From Megamerina dolium (lineage: Eukaryota > Arthropoda > Insecta > Diptera > Megamerinidae): a DNA stretch of 64,000 nt. Position numbers and translations under genes: made by a program. The notes beneath the pieces were generated by a model. That model saw nothing but the letters and a program-made list of their open reading frames with translations, made no database searches and was not told where the DNA came from. This document shows positions 21,277 to 32,399 of the stretch, in pieces. The stretch covers positions 71,086,418 through 71,150,417 of the forward strand of contig OY978526.1 in NCBI GenBank assembly GCA_963854835.1, given 5' to 3'. Position 1 is the stretch's first letter; each line of letters begins with the position of its first letter.

Positions 21277-22359
21277 CACTACGGAGCATAACTATAAACG
21301 CAGTCTAAATTTACCCATATTTTTAATTTTTACTATGTAAAATACCATTATTATTCAACAGGATTTTAGAATTAGAGAGAAGATGCTGAATAAACAAAAA
21401 ATTAGAAGCAGCTGCTGACCGTAAGTACCGTTGTCTTTACTTTGATGAAATTTAGCCGGAGCATAACTATAAACGCAAGCAAAGAATTTGATAAAATAAT
21501 AAAAAAAAAATCAAACAAAATTTAAGTTTAATAATTTATTACACCATCTTTATTATGTATTACATCAAATAATCTGTTTGGCATACTATTTATTAAGTTT
21601 GATATTGTATTTTTATCGAAATTATCCCAGGCTTCAATAACAGCAATTTTTAATTGCTGAATGTTGTCATACTGCCGGTTTTCTTTATAAACATCTCTTG
21701 CTAGAAGTCCCCAAATATTTTCTATGGGGTTAAGGTCTGGAGAGCAAACTGGCCATGTCATAACTTGAATGTTATTGTCATTAAACCAAGAATTAGTCTC
21801 GCGACTAACATGAATTCTTGCGTTATCTTGCTGAAAAACCGAATAGTCAGCACTTTTTCTTCGTATGAATGGCAATAAATTCATTCGTAACACATCGATG
21901 TATTCCTCTGAGTTCATGTGAGTGCTGCGGAACGCCAGTTCCAACATTCCGTCAGCACAAAAAGCTCCCCAAACCATTAAACTGCCTCCACCAAAATTAC
22001 GTTTGGAAAAAAATTGGGGATCCTTTCGCAAATCACACCAATATGTGTCAAAACCATCTGAACCATTCAAGTTCCATTTTTTCTCATCAGAAAAAATGAC
22101 CTTGGCGAAGTTGGTTTGCATATTTTTTCGGGCAAATTCAAGTCTTGCTGCTTTGCGGCGTGCTAATAGACGAGGTGCCGATTTCAATATTTGTCGACAA
22201 ATACGCCCAGAGGATCTGAGTACTCTGTGAACAGTCCATTTAGACACATTTAGTCCGCAATTATTTCTATTATTTCGTGGAATACTAACGGTATTTTACA
22301 TTGTAAATAATAAAAATATGGTCAAATTTAGACTGCGTTTATAGTTATGCTCCGTAGTG
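21277..22359 (-). mobile_element. Tc3-like DNA transposon with perfect 36-bp inverted repeats, internally deleted
   Basis: 1083 bp, flanked by TA (21275-21276, 22360-22361). Both ends start CACTACGGAGCATAACTATA and match for 36 bases without a mismatch. An inner copy of the end motif (GGAGCATAACTATAAACGC, 21456-21474) lies beside the 3' end of the transposase. The transposase lacks its N-terminal DNA-binding half because ~400-500 bp are missing next to the right end. Perfect ends with a truncated gene point to a recently mobilised non-autonomous derivative. Confidence 0.9.
21528..22247 (-). pseudogene. Tc3-like DD34E transposase, catalytic half only
   Basis: The frame runs open into 22247 from upstream (VSIPRNNRNNCGLN precedes it) but meets a stop near 22300, where the normal N-terminal paired-like domain should be. 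The catalytic domain is complete: VIFSDEKKWNLNG (first Asp), the FGGGSLMVWGAF box, FQQDNARIHVS (second Asp) and SPDLNPIENIWG (Glu), with 34 residues between the last two. The C-terminus SMPNRLFDVIHNKDG is typical of Tc3-type proteins. About 240 residues remain of an expected 330-345. Confidence 0.85.
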
Positions 22360-22429
22360 TATATTTCTAATCTACGAAACGGTGATGAAGTGTAACGAAA
22401 ATATTTGAAAGAGATACCCTACGCCAGGT

Positions 22430-22800
22430 CAAAGAGGCATATATGCTTTCGAAAAAAAAATCTTATACTGGAGGTAGGCGTGGTTTTCTTTCTAACATGT
22501 TCATGTATTAGCAAATTTAATGGTATATACCGAGTTTCAACTTGATGACTTTTTAAGTATATTTTCATGCAAAAAGTATGATAATATACATATAGAAGCC
22601 AAAGTTTCTTTGGGAGGTAGGCATAGTTTTTGGTCGATTCCGCCAATTTTCAAATATTCCTATTAGTTGATAAATATAATTACTTGTACCAAATTCCATC
22701 TGCATAGCTTTGTGTTTTCGTGCACAAAATGTGAAAAAATGCATATGGGAACATACTTTTGTATGGGAGGTAGGCTCAGGTCTCTCTGATTTGAGTGCCA
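22430..22800. repeat. Degenerate ~130-bp modules with GTATGGGAGGTAGGC
   Basis: Modules repeat the order: 'GTATGGGAGGTAGGC', a 'CCGATTTCGCC'-like stretch, 'AGTTGATAAATATAATT', 'TACCAAATTCCATCTG', 'TTCGTGCACAAAATGTGAAAA'. The same modules recur at 23300-23745, 30820-31411 and 31941-32060. No coding content; origin unknown. Confidence 0.6.
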
Positions 22801-22829
22801 AGGCATGAAGGACACGAAAGTAATGAGGA

Positions 22830-23290
22830 GGACGACTTTTATGTCAAAAAAGGGGCTGAAGGAATTAAGGCTAAAATGGATCCAACATAAAATCAGAGAA
22901 TATTGGAATAACACTGACGGTCTCAACCACTCCAAAAAATTCCTGAGCTTCGATGCCAAAAAAAAGCAAACATTGCTCTCTCCTTAAACAAAAATAATCT
23001 TAGATTAGGCTCCGGAGCACTAACGGGCCACCACGTATGCAATAAACACTTACACAAAATAGGAGTATCCAACACAAGTACTTGCAGATTCTGCTGTGAT
23101 GAGGAAGAGTCCATGGAACAATTAATCACAACCCGTGATGCACTAGGCCACAGGAGGTACAAAATCCTATGTTCACACCAACTAGAAGATGAAGACTTTG
23201 AAATGCTCCCCCCAAAGTAGCTGGTTCGATCCCTCGATATAATAAATATACTAAAGATCTAAGTATAAAGGGGTGCACAATAGACCGAAT
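22830..23290 (+). mobile_element. Non-LTR retrotransposon 3' fragment (RNase H/zinc-knuckle region)
   Basis: Two frames carry consecutive parts: KKGLKELRLKWIQHKIREYW (22844 on) and then SGALTGHHVCNKHLHKIGV followed by the knuckle TCRFCCDEEESMEQLI (about 23085-23130). This matches the region after RNase H in I/R1/LOA-type elements. The piece interrupts a tract of ~130-bp modules (22430-22800 and 23300-23745), so it was probably inserted into that tract. Confidence 0.6.
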
Positions 23291-23299
23291 TGGGCGCAG

Positions 23300-23745
23300 T
23301 GCATTTATATTCGATTAAGCCAATTTCTGGAATATGTCCATTAGTTAGTAAATATAATTGCATGTACCTAATTTTAGTTCGATAGTTTTATATTTTCGTG
23401 CCCAAAGTGTAAAAAAAAAACACACTCGACAATATATTTTTGTAGAGGAGATTGGCGGGATCTCTCGATTCGATTTCGCTCATTTTCTAATATAGCAATT
23501 TTGTGATTATTTTTTATTTTTATGTCAAGTATTATTTCGATAGTTATATATTTTTCCGTGTTAAAACCTACGCTATAGTTTTGTATGGGAGGTAGGCGTA
23601 ATTTTTATCCAGTTACGCCCATTTTAAAATATATACATTCTGTGATCAGTGCGAGTTTTGGTTCAATAACTAGCTGTAAAGTGTGAAAACACACATTCCA
23701 CTGAGAGGTGGACGTATTTTTTAACCAATTTCGCCCATTCACGAC
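23300..23745. repeat. Degenerate ~130-bp modules, continued
   Basis: Same module order as 22430-22800, more diverged: 'TTAGTTAGTAAATATAATTG', 'TTCGTGCCCAAAGTGTAAAA', 'GTATGGGAGGTAGGCGTAAT', 'GTTACGCCCATTTTAAAATA'. Confidence 0.55.
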
Positions 23746-24188
23746 ACCCATTTACCTAATTTTCCAGAGAACTTAGATGCGACTACAAAGAAGCAAGGTG
23801 AGCGGTTTCATCAGAATATTTAAATAATACAAGATCGTTACCACGGAAACTGTGGTATTCATAAGACGGCTGATTATTGCTAGAGCTTAATAAGAGATTG
23901 GGCTGTAGGTATTCAGAGTAGAATGTCCTAGAAAATAAAGTTTCTAGGTGTAACGTTGTAAAATGACGAATAGGGATGCATATGGTTCCATCGCCGAAAA
24001 ATTCATTAAAAAAAAATGTTTGTTTAAATAATTTTTGTATATAAGAAAAATTGTATTTTTCGCTATATCTCAGAAACTAGAGCCGATGAAGTCAAATGAA
24101 GACAATTTTTGGATTTTATGTGGCCGTATTATACTGGAGAAATTATTTTTAACGCTGCACCAAAACGGTTGTGAAGCAATGTAATATA

Positions 24189-25107
24189 CCAGGTGTAGAA
24201 ATATGAAATTATCGGTAAAAATTGAAAATTTTGTACCAGAAAATCATGATTTGTGGGAAGACCACCAAAAAAGTTTGAAGACACCGAATTCCAAGCAATG
24301 TTGGACGAAGATGACACTTTAAGTCAACAACAAATGGCAGAAATGTTAAATGTTACACAAAAAACAACGGTTCAACAGTTTAAAAGCTATGGGAAATATC
24401 CAAAAGAGCGGAAAATGAGTGCCACAAGAATTGACTGAGCGACAGATGGATAACCGAAAAAACACTTGTGAGAATTTTACTTCAAAGACAAGAAAGAAAG
24501 AGTTTTTTTTTTTGCAACGAATTATGACTAGTGATGAAAAATGGATTTATTGTGAAAATCTTAAACGCAATAAATCATGGGCTACACCAGGCTAACCATC
24601 AACATCGATCGTAAGAAGACGATGCTGTATGTTTGGTGGGATCGGAAAGGTGTTGTGTACCATGAGCTTCTGAAACCTGGCGAAACTGTAAATAGTGATC
24701 GTTACCGACAACAAATGATCAATTTTAACCATGCATTGATAGAAAAACGACCGGTTAGCAAAACCGGTTCAGGATACGATTAAATAGCTTGGCTGCGATT
24801 TGTAACACCACCCGCCATATTCATCAGACTTGGATCCTTCCGATTACCACTTGTTTTCATCCATGGGCCCGGCACTTAAAGAATAGCACTTCAAAACATC
24901 TGAAGAACTGGAAAATTGGGCCTCTGAATGGTTTTCATCAAAAGATGATCAATTTTTTTGGCATGGCAGTTACAAATTGCCTGAAAGGTGGTCAATATGT
25001 GTAGAAAGCGATGGCCAATACTTTGAATAAAATATTTTTATCTTTTCACTTTAAAATAAGCGTTTTATGATTTTTAAAAAACGATCATTTCATATTTCTA
25101 CACCTGG
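24189..25107 (+). mobile_element. mariner element (mauritiana-like), decayed
   Basis: Ends CCAGGTGTAGAAATATGAAA (24189) and its inverse up to 25107, about 21 bp. The left TA is present; the right flank reads CATA. The text is broken by stops and frameshifts: RPPKKFEDTEFQAMLDEDD, SQQQMAEMLNVTQ, TSDEKWIYCENLKRN (first Asp region), MLYVWWDRKGVVYHELLKPG and a C-terminus around 24900-25010. The second Asp region is largely lost. A sister fragment lies at 47160-47665. Confidence 0.8.
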
Positions 25108-25109
25108 CA

Positions 25110-25870
25110 TATAATTGTCCATACCTGCAACCTGCATCGATACGAAATTTGGAACTCTTTTAGTCTAGGACATAATGAGCCTTTAGTAAACTTCATAATT
25201 ACAGACCACATTGGTCGAAGCCAGATGGTACTGTAAATATTGTTATGTGAACTCAGATTAGCCATGAATGAAATTAGGTATTTGGTAGAAATGAATGAAT
25301 GAACTCCCTGACTAGATGTCAACAAGATTTAAATAACAATTTCGAAAAAAATTTACCAGAATTATTGTAGATGGACTTGACATCAGTAATTTGTGCTTCC
25401 AATAAGATGGTGCCATATGCCACATAGCTGGTCAACCAATTGATTGGTTGATTAATATAATAGAATTAGAGATCATGATTGGGAAGTTCTGATGTATCCT
25501 CTGGAAATTGCACCATACGATATCCATTCTGTTTTGATAAAAATGCATTTAATAGTGCATAACGTTATATGAACTCTTTGTTAATTAAAATATCAATTTT
25601 TTCGATTAATCACACTTTTAATTAATTAATCATCAAATAAATTATATTTGATTAAGCAGAATTGCAATTAACGGAAATATATGTAGGTATATTTAGTTTA
25701 TTTATTTTTTTGAAATGAGAATTTTAGTTTGTAACTACCTTGCAGAAAAACGAAGATCTAGTTCGATTATGTACTAGTTTTTTGGCTGGAATAAATGACC
25801 TAGGTAATAACTAGACAATTTTGGACGGTTAGATTCAAGTGATTCGCTATTAAGAGAGCTATAATATGTT
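25110..25870. other. Unassigned spacer
   Basis: AT-rich. Some stretches (25340-25560, for example 'GGTGCCATATGCCACATAGCTG') vaguely resemble transposase text (QQDGATCHI-like) but are too short and broken to assign. Confidence 0.4.
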
Positions 25871-25871
25871 A

Positions 25872-25995
25872 CAGATTAGCGTAGCTAGTAGAGCGACGGT
25901 GGCAGAACCTACGATAGTAAGACACACGATGTTGGGTACCCAGGTTCGAATCTCAGTGAATAGCAATGCAGATTTTAATGCTAAAATAATTTAAA
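25872..25995 (+). repeat. Possible tRNA-headed SINE fragment
   Basis: Begins GCGTAGCTAGTAGAGCG, which resembles a tRNA A box, and 50 bp later has GGTTCGAATCTCAGTG, a good B box. The interval cannot fold as a tRNA by eye, so a tRNA-derived SINE head is more likely. Only one copy of this type was seen. Confidence 0.4.
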
Positions 25996-26019
25996 TAAAT
26001 ATATACATGAGAATTTCAA

Positions 26020-26750
26020 AGATATTTATATCTACACCGACAGTCAAGCCGCCATTAAATTTCTCGCAGGAAAGTTCGCCAAATCGGCAATTGCCCTTAA
26101 ATGCTGCTCAGCCCTTTACGAGCTAGCGGAGCAATACAATGTACACATTGTATGGGCACCGGGGCATAGAGATATTTCAGGCAGATGAATTGGCAAGATT
26201 GGGGATCGGGCAATAGGTTGCCCAGAGATCTATCCATCTCATCAAGCAGAATTCCGCATGCAACATATGCAAGCTTGTCACACAACATTTCCTAACCATA
26301 GCCAACAGAAGATGGCGGGATGAGAGCTCTTGTGTTACTACTAGGAAAGTCAGGCGAACTCTTGACAATAGAAGAACTCGTTCTCTGTTGTCAATGAGTA
26401 GGAAAACTATCAGTAATGTAGTTGCCGTACTCACATGCCACTGGCTTGTGGATAGGTATGCTGCCAGGCTTGGTTGACCGGCCAACGATTTTTGTCGCAG
26501 CTGCCAGGACGAGGAAGAGGAGGAAAGTGTTCACCACTGTTCCTCTATAGATGCCCCGCCTTGGCACGCAGAAAGCACACTCTACTGGGGAGTGCCTTTT
26601 TTACAGATACCACTGAGCTTGCACCCATGGATGTCAGGGACATTGCTCTATTCATTATTAAATACCAATGGTTCCGCTTAACAGAGGGAACACGATAGTA
26701 AGCATCAGTGATGCATGGTAACACAATGGGCCAATTTTTTGGCCTAAGTG
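26020..26750 (+). mobile_element. I/LOA-type non-LTR fragment: RNase H and zinc knuckle
   Basis: Plus-strand text TDSQAAIKFLAGKF (the DSQ motif of RNase H), then VHIVWAPGHRDISG, and downstream in another frame FCRSCQDEEEEESVHHCS, a C-x2-C...H-C knuckle. It ends in 'GGCCTAAGTGCGCCAAGTGAG' (about 26735), which recurs inverted at 34035. The first Asp and Glu blocks are absent; frameshifts and stops are frequent. Confidence 0.7.
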
Positions 26751-26754
26751 CGCC

Positions 26755-28078
26755 AAGTGAGAATTAGAATGCAATGAATGCAAATAGATTGTTCTTGATT
26801 CACTTAAACGGGTCAAAGCGACACTGCCTATTACATCGCCATGTTAAATTCGCCAGTGGTAACAAAGAAAAGTGGATAGAAGTGGAACTAGTTGCTGGTT
26901 CCTTAGAACTAGTGAATTTCATAGTTCCGAACTAGTTCTTTTTCACAGGGTATGAATCGTTTATATGAATTTGACTGTATGAAAATTAAATTTTTTTAAT
27001 TTTTGATTATTTTCATTACACATTTATTGTGATCTTGACAAATGTCATTCAATTATTGCTATATATTACTTATACAATTGTCTTCATCTACATATACATA
27101 AGTCGATCATAAAATTTATGAAATATGACATTGAATTACAATAAAAATAAATAGGAATAGTAATGTAATGTATCAGACAGACAGACAGTAACATTAATTT
27201 TCGTTAATCATAAAATTGTTAATTTCATTAAATTATGCACTTTACACTGTACGTGTGCAGTGTAAATAAAAATAAAGCAAGGATTTAACAATTTATGAGG
27301 CTGTAATTGCATACAACACCACCACCAACAACAACAACAATGACGCTTAGCATTAAGAAATGCATAGCAATCATTTATTTATGCATTACGACAATCAACT
27401 TGAAATTCTTATGTACTACGAGTACAATATGAATATGTACGAGTACATATGCACATTGCTGCACCTTCTTATCGATGTGGGAATATTTATTTCACAAATT
27501 CGCATATGCATATTATTGTTCATGTTGCTATTGTTACTGTTGTCGATAATGAAATATTGATTTTAGACCATACAACATCTGCTATTGGAAGTCGGCGCCA
27601 AAATCGGACATACTATAATGTATGAGTACAATATGTACTCACGAGTATGTAGTGTATGTAGATCGTCTCCATATTGCACTCTTTTGGAAGAAGAGACACA
27701 TTACGTTGTGTTGAATGATTTGAGGCTGTTCAGTATGAATGGTGTTGGAAATGTTATTGACCGGAGTAACTAAATGGACAGAAAATGGTTTGAATAAAAA
27801 ATCGCTTATGAAATTCCTCGGAGAAATTGTATTGCATCAGAACTGATGTATATGAATTTGTACATACTCCGTTGGAGAAAAAATGTATATAATTCGTTGG
27901 GCACAAAGTATCGATCCTTTCTTTGAGTCTATAATTAGGGATCTGACTCAAGGAAGCATTTGTATGCCGATATGCACAATATTTTAAGAGCGCCCTTGAA
28001 TGTTGATCCGCAAAAAGTCGGTTTTAAGTAGAAATTTAACGGTTTTCCTATATTTACGAGACTATTAAGGATTTTGAC
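26755..28078. other. Unassigned AT-rich spacer with simple repeats
   Basis: Contains short (CAGA)n (27176-27188) and (CAA)n (27318-27340) runs. No coding sequence could be supported. ORFs here (60-66 codons) are low-complexity. Confidence 0.5.
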
Positions 28079-28445
28079 CGGGGTGCCGTAGCTCAGTAGT
28101 GCGTTTGTCTTCTGATCTGTAGATCGTGGGTTCAATAACCGGCTGAAGCAAAACTTTAATACCGGAAAAATATTTGTAGCGAGCGGTATCCACCTGTCGG
28201 AAACCAATTGGTAATTCTTCCGACAATAGCAATTCGCCATGAAAACGCTTCTAAAAGAGCCCGGAGTTAAAGCTCAGAAAATGTGATATCACAAAGTTTC
28301 TGCCGTTCGGGACAGGCTAAAATAAGTAGGTCCCTTCTAATATTGTCCAAAATGTAATACGCACAACAGTACTGTAAGAGATGCTTGGCCAAAAGGCCCT
28401 TCGGGGCTTATAAGCACCACATATTTCTTTTAAAAATATTTTTTT
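28079..28445 (+). mobile_element. tRNA-derived SINE, apparently full length
   Basis: The head GGTGCCGTAGCTCAGTAGTG carries an A box and GTGGGTTCAATAACC (28126-28140) a B box. A unique body follows, with 'CCACCTGTCGG', 'TTCTTCCGACAAT' and 'CTAATATTGTCCAAAATGTAATACGC', ending near the TTTTAAA/T run at 28445. Other pieces of the family lie at 32062-32125 (head, minus), 33136-33310 (head), 33841-33960 (tail) and 45404-45535 (tail, minus). RNA polymerase III would be expected to transcribe it. Confidence 0.75.
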
Positions 28446-28526
28446 ACCTCTAACGATATTTTGAGCAATTACAGGTAAAAATGATTTTTATTACATCCAA
28501 AATATATGCCTGTACATATTTCTTCC

Positions 28527-28743
28527 TCGGAGCATTCTAGAGAAATGGAATGGAAGAACACGTTCCGGCTAAGAAGGTGTTATATTCGGAACCTGCTGGT
28601 GGACGACGCAGAAGAGGCAGACCTAACCTCCGGTCGGAAGATCAAGTACTGGAGAACTTTTCAGAACTTGCAATTTCTAACTGGCGCCAACTAGCAAAGG
28701 AAAGAGCTGGCTGGCGAAGCATGCTAGATTCGGCCTAACGAAT
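28527..28743 (+). mobile_element. RTE-type fragment, C-terminal end (copy RTE-3)
   Basis: Encodes the last ~65 residues of the RTE protein (PAKKVLYSEPAGGRRR, RGRPNLRSEDQVLEN, ISNWRQLAKERAGWRSM) and stops at the GGCCTAA that ends the ORF. The final ~35 bp with the TAAG tail are missing. A tRNA-like stretch (ACCGTAGCTCAGTGGGTTGAGC, 28748) follows immediately. Confidence 0.75.
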
Positions 28744-28860
28744 CAGTACCGTAGCTCAGTGGGTTGAGCTTGGAGTTGTACATCAGACATCCAATACTTT
28801 TAGTAGCTTAGTTTCGTTGCCTAAAAAGCCAACTAAACAAATTTCAGCCTAGGGGTTCTC
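28744..28860 (+). repeat. tRNA-like (SINE head) fragment next to RTE-3
   Basis: ACCGTAGCTCAGTGGGTTGAGC matches an A box as in the SINE at 28079. No clear B box follows, so only a head fragment can be claimed. Confidence 0.4.
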
Positions 28861-30815
28861 CGGAGCCGATGGTGCCACTATTTTTATATGTTAAACGCAA
28901 ACTCTCTTGGCTTTTTTATTCTTCTGAAGCTTCTTCTGAAGCCAAATTTAGCACCAATAATGTACTATTGTATAGATCCATATAATTGATAGCCTGGCGG
29001 TGCAAGATTTCAGAGTAAAAGTCCTTTGGGTCTTACCAGTTTTGCTTTGTCTTCTAAAGTTGCTTTTAAAACCAAATTCGGCACCAACAATGAAATGTTG
29101 TACAGATCCAAATATTTCAGAGTAAAACTATTTTGATTTTTGTATTTTGTTTCTTTGTGATTTTTTTGGTCTTCTAAAGCGACCTTTGAAGTAAAGCTTT
29201 TCACAAACATGATAGCATTGCAACTAATAGAACAACGGTGCAAAATTGGAACTGTAAGCTGGTTGCGTGAAAGCTTTCGGGTCAAAGTCTCTCGGATGCT
29301 CTCGGCTCATCGATGGAGTGTGTGGTCGGCCGTTGTTGCTTATCTATTCTATCTTATGTATTATCTATCTTATATATTTCTTTAAGTCTCGGTAATAAAT
29401 CACAGATGAAAATGCGATCCAGTAAATAATAAATTTGTGCGATCAATTTATGTGGTACTTGAAGGGTCAACTCTTTTTGATATCTAGGTTTTGCCATACT
29501 ATGAACCTTTACAAAAATGGACCAATTTCGATCGAATAAAAATGGTCTTTAAACAATTTATGTGGCAACTTAAATATCGACCTAATGATTGGAAATTATT
29601 TTGAGCAGTGACGGCAGTTTACATTCCCGATTTTTGTTGGAATTTTCGATAAAGCGTCGAAAGCACCTGGACCACATCACACATGTTGAAAGTGGTTCGA
29701 TGTTAAGAAATATTTTTTATCGATTTTTATTGATTTTATTTCAGAACTTTTGTCCATTTTTTACACCGCGCTAAATTATGCGACTTGACAAAGATTTTAA
29801 TGGATTATTTTACAATGTCAACTGACAAATGAATAGCATAGTACTGCCGATACTTTTCTCCACAAATCCATTCAATATTTTCTGTATGTGAATATTCGCC
29901 CATATGTTCATATATTATTCACTAAGTGGTCACAGAAATGAGAAAGTGTCACATAAATATCAAATCGAATTTGCTCAAATTCAAGACAACAATTCAACAA
30001 CGATGTACTGGACTGGCAGAGTCAAAGAAGAACGTGACGAAAACCAAATGTGTTGATTAAAAGACAAAACAAAAGGAAAAAGAACCCATTGAAAGTAATT
30101 GGATTAAAGTTGCATGGGCTGATCGATAAAATGATCACTTGTGATCACTCAACTGGCTGAATGATAAGCATAAAGAATGATTTTGACTTTGACCTTAAAG
30201 TCTCACATACTTAAGGCTTTCATATGCATAGGCATCATTGATAACAATGTTTGGATTATTCAAAAAACATTAAAAAAAAAATTAGAATTCATATTTGAGC
30301 TTTAATTTATTTGATTGCGTTTTTATTGATTTATTTTATTTGGGATTCCTTCGATTTCTCTTGATAGCCTTATAATATTGAATGGATTTTTATTACATTT
30401 TCGTGTTCTTGTTTTTCGCTTTTGTCTTCGGTTTGGCTTTTCATCATCCTGAACAAACGATTAGCATGCGATTGTCTGTCTATAGATGTTATGTTATCTC
30501 ATTGATTTATCAGATTTATTGTACATATTAATATGTAGATGAGCGCATGCATTCACATCACGAAAATGCTTTATTACATATCGCTTACAGTGGTATAGTG
30601 TTAATGAGCCACGCATTTATGTGGGTGTTATCATATATGGAATTTGATATATCATTTCTAATTATTTTAATGATGCAGTTTAATTTGAAATTATGTAAAT
30701 CAAATGAATCAGATGATCTGATGAGAAAAGAATAATAAAGTTTTTCAACTTAAACACGTTGATTATAATGAATATTGGGAATATTTCGGAAATTATAGAT
30801 GAGAAACAGACATAC
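28861..30815. other. Unassigned AT-rich spacer with a decayed local repeat
   Basis: Between 28915 and 29240 the phrases 'TCTTCTAAAG', 'AAACCAAATT(C/T)GGCACCAA' and 'TTTCAGAGTAAAA' recur two or three times at roughly 100-130 bp, a worn tandem duplication. The rest (29300-30815) shows no gene, transposon end or repeat that could be assigned. Confidence 0.5.
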
Positions 30816-30819
30816 AGTC

Positions 30820-31411
30820 TGATTCATGTGCCGATTTTTTGTTTAGAAGACATATATTGTAAAATATTTGTGTATGAGAAGTACCTGTTGTTTCCATTCG
30901 ATTGCGCTCATTTTCACGCCTGTCTGGTTATTGGCAAAAATATTGGTACATACCAAATTTCAACTCGATAGCTTCACATTTACATGTAAAAAGTGTGAAA
31001 ACATACGTTCGAAAGCGTACTTTTGTATTAGAGATAAATGTAATTTTCATCCGATTACGTTTATTTTTAAAGCCATCAGTCTGCCATCTGAAATATTCCT
31101 TAATACCCAATTTCATCAATATAGTTTCATTTTTGTATGCAGAAAGTCCGAAAAGGTATGTCGGAAAGGTACTTCTGTATGAGAGGTAGACGTTCTTTCA
31201 ATACAATTACACCCATTTTTGCACGTATTTGTACGATGGAAAACAAAAAACTTATTTACCGAGATTCAGTTTGATATCTTAATATTCACACGTACGATAC
31301 CTAAAATCATTCGCTCAAAAAGGTACTTTTGTATGGGAGATAGTTGTGATTTTTATACGATCACGACCATTTTCGAAGACATCACTTTGTTGATCAAAGT
31401 GGTTTTATATC
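30820..31411. repeat. Degenerate ~130-bp module tract (left part)
   Basis: About four modules with 'TACCAAATTTCAACTCGATAG', 'GTGTGAAAACATAC', 'GTACTTTTGTAT(G/T)AGAG' and 'GATTACG..CATTTT', the same family as at 22430 and 23300. The tract is interrupted by the MITE at 31415 and resumes at 31941. Confidence 0.6.
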
Positions 31412-31414
31412 TTA

Positions 31415-31937
31415 TAGTCTAGACAGACGGCAGCCTAATTCCGGATTACCGAGTTAATTCGAATTAACTCGGGCATTAACTGCAGCTAATCCGCATAAAC
31501 TCTATGAGTTAATTCTCAAAATAAAAGAGAATTAGGGCGATTTGCGATGGCAACACTGCTGAAAATTGTCTATTGTGAATTTTTCTCGGTCCATTTTACA
31601 AAATATTAGGTGTGTTCGCTAACAAAAAACTTTCAACAATTGTTAACAGTTTTCAACATGAAAAGTGTTGGCGAACAAATAAATACAGCTGTCAATTACG
31701 AACGGTGAATGTCAATTTACAAGTTTCTGATAGTTTTCAGTTCACGTACTTCTTGTAGATTTTCTCATATCGAGAGTGATAGATGACAAAAATTGATAGT
31801 GATAGTAAGTGGACAGACCTAATAAAGCAGCAATCAGCCGTTTAGTTAATCCGCAATACTGCCGTCTGTCAGGTTATTATTTTATTCGGATTAAGTGCGC
31901 CGGTAATCCGGAATTAGGCTGCCGTCTGTCTAGGCTA
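31415..31937. mobile_element. MITE, 523 bp, 37-bp inverted repeats, TTA target duplication
   Basis: Left end TAGTCTAGACAGACGGCAGC and right end (minus strand) TAGCCTAGACAGACGGCAGC. The inverted match continues to ATTACCG, 37 bp with one mismatch (31415-31451, 31901-31937). TTA flanks both sides (31412-31414, 31938-31940), as for PIF/Harbinger-type transposases. A partial inner copy of the end (TGCCGTCTGTCAGG) lies near 31860. No ORF of note inside, so it is non-autonomous. It sits inside the ~130-bp module tract. Confidence 0.85.
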
Positions 31938-31940
31938 TTA

Positions 31941-32060
31941 AGTTCTATTTCAATTGGTTTATATTTACATGCACAAAATCTGAAAACATATATCCGAAAA
32001 GGTAGTTTTGTATGGGATTTTCAATAGTTTTTATGCGATCACGCCCATTTAATAAATTAT
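31941..32060. repeat. Degenerate ~130-bp module tract (right part)
   Basis: One module ('TTTATATTTACATGCACAAAATCTGAAAAC', then 'TAGTTTTGTATGGGA' and 'CGATCACGCCCATTT') that continues the tract cut by the MITE. Confidence 0.55.
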
Positions 32061-32061
32061 C

Positions 32062-32125
32062 AGTTCACCCTCGATCTACAGATCAGAAGCTCAACGCACT
32101 AACCATTGAGCTACGGCACCCATGA
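32062..32125 (-). repeat. SINE head fragment, inverted
   Basis: On the minus strand GGGTGCCGTAGCTCAATGG and 'CTTCTGATCTGTAGATCG' match the head of the SINE at 28079. No body follows. Confidence 0.6.
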
Positions 32126-32299
32126 ATCCTTTCTAGTGCTATGAAATATAAGACCGACCGAATCTATATACTTATGATAGACCTCCAAATCAGTTTATCG
32201 TGAGTTCGTTATCCAGCTCAGGCAACTTTAATGCTGAAAGTACTCACATGTCGGTGAAATTGATAATTTTTCAGACGTTAACATTTGCCACAACAGTAC

Positions 32300-32395
32300 T
32301 GGACTAGAAGCTTAGTGGCATAACAATGGCCCTTTCTGGCCTAAATGTGTCCGCTCATAGAGAGACAGCCACAATAACGTTACCTAACCTACATT
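32300..32395 (+). mobile_element. 3' tail of an I/LOA-type non-LTR element
   Basis: GGCCCTTTCTGGCCTAAATG and the terminal GTTACCTAACCTAC resemble the 3' ends of the elements at 4915 (inverted), 26735 and 34003. Too short to contain coding sequence. Confidence 0.45.
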
Positions 32396-32399
32396 CTTA

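Noticed and set aside
28079..28150. tRNA gene
   Set aside because: A- and B-box-like sequences are present, but no full cloverleaf with a 7-bp acceptor stem is seen and the sequence continues as a repeated body, so it is a SINE head.
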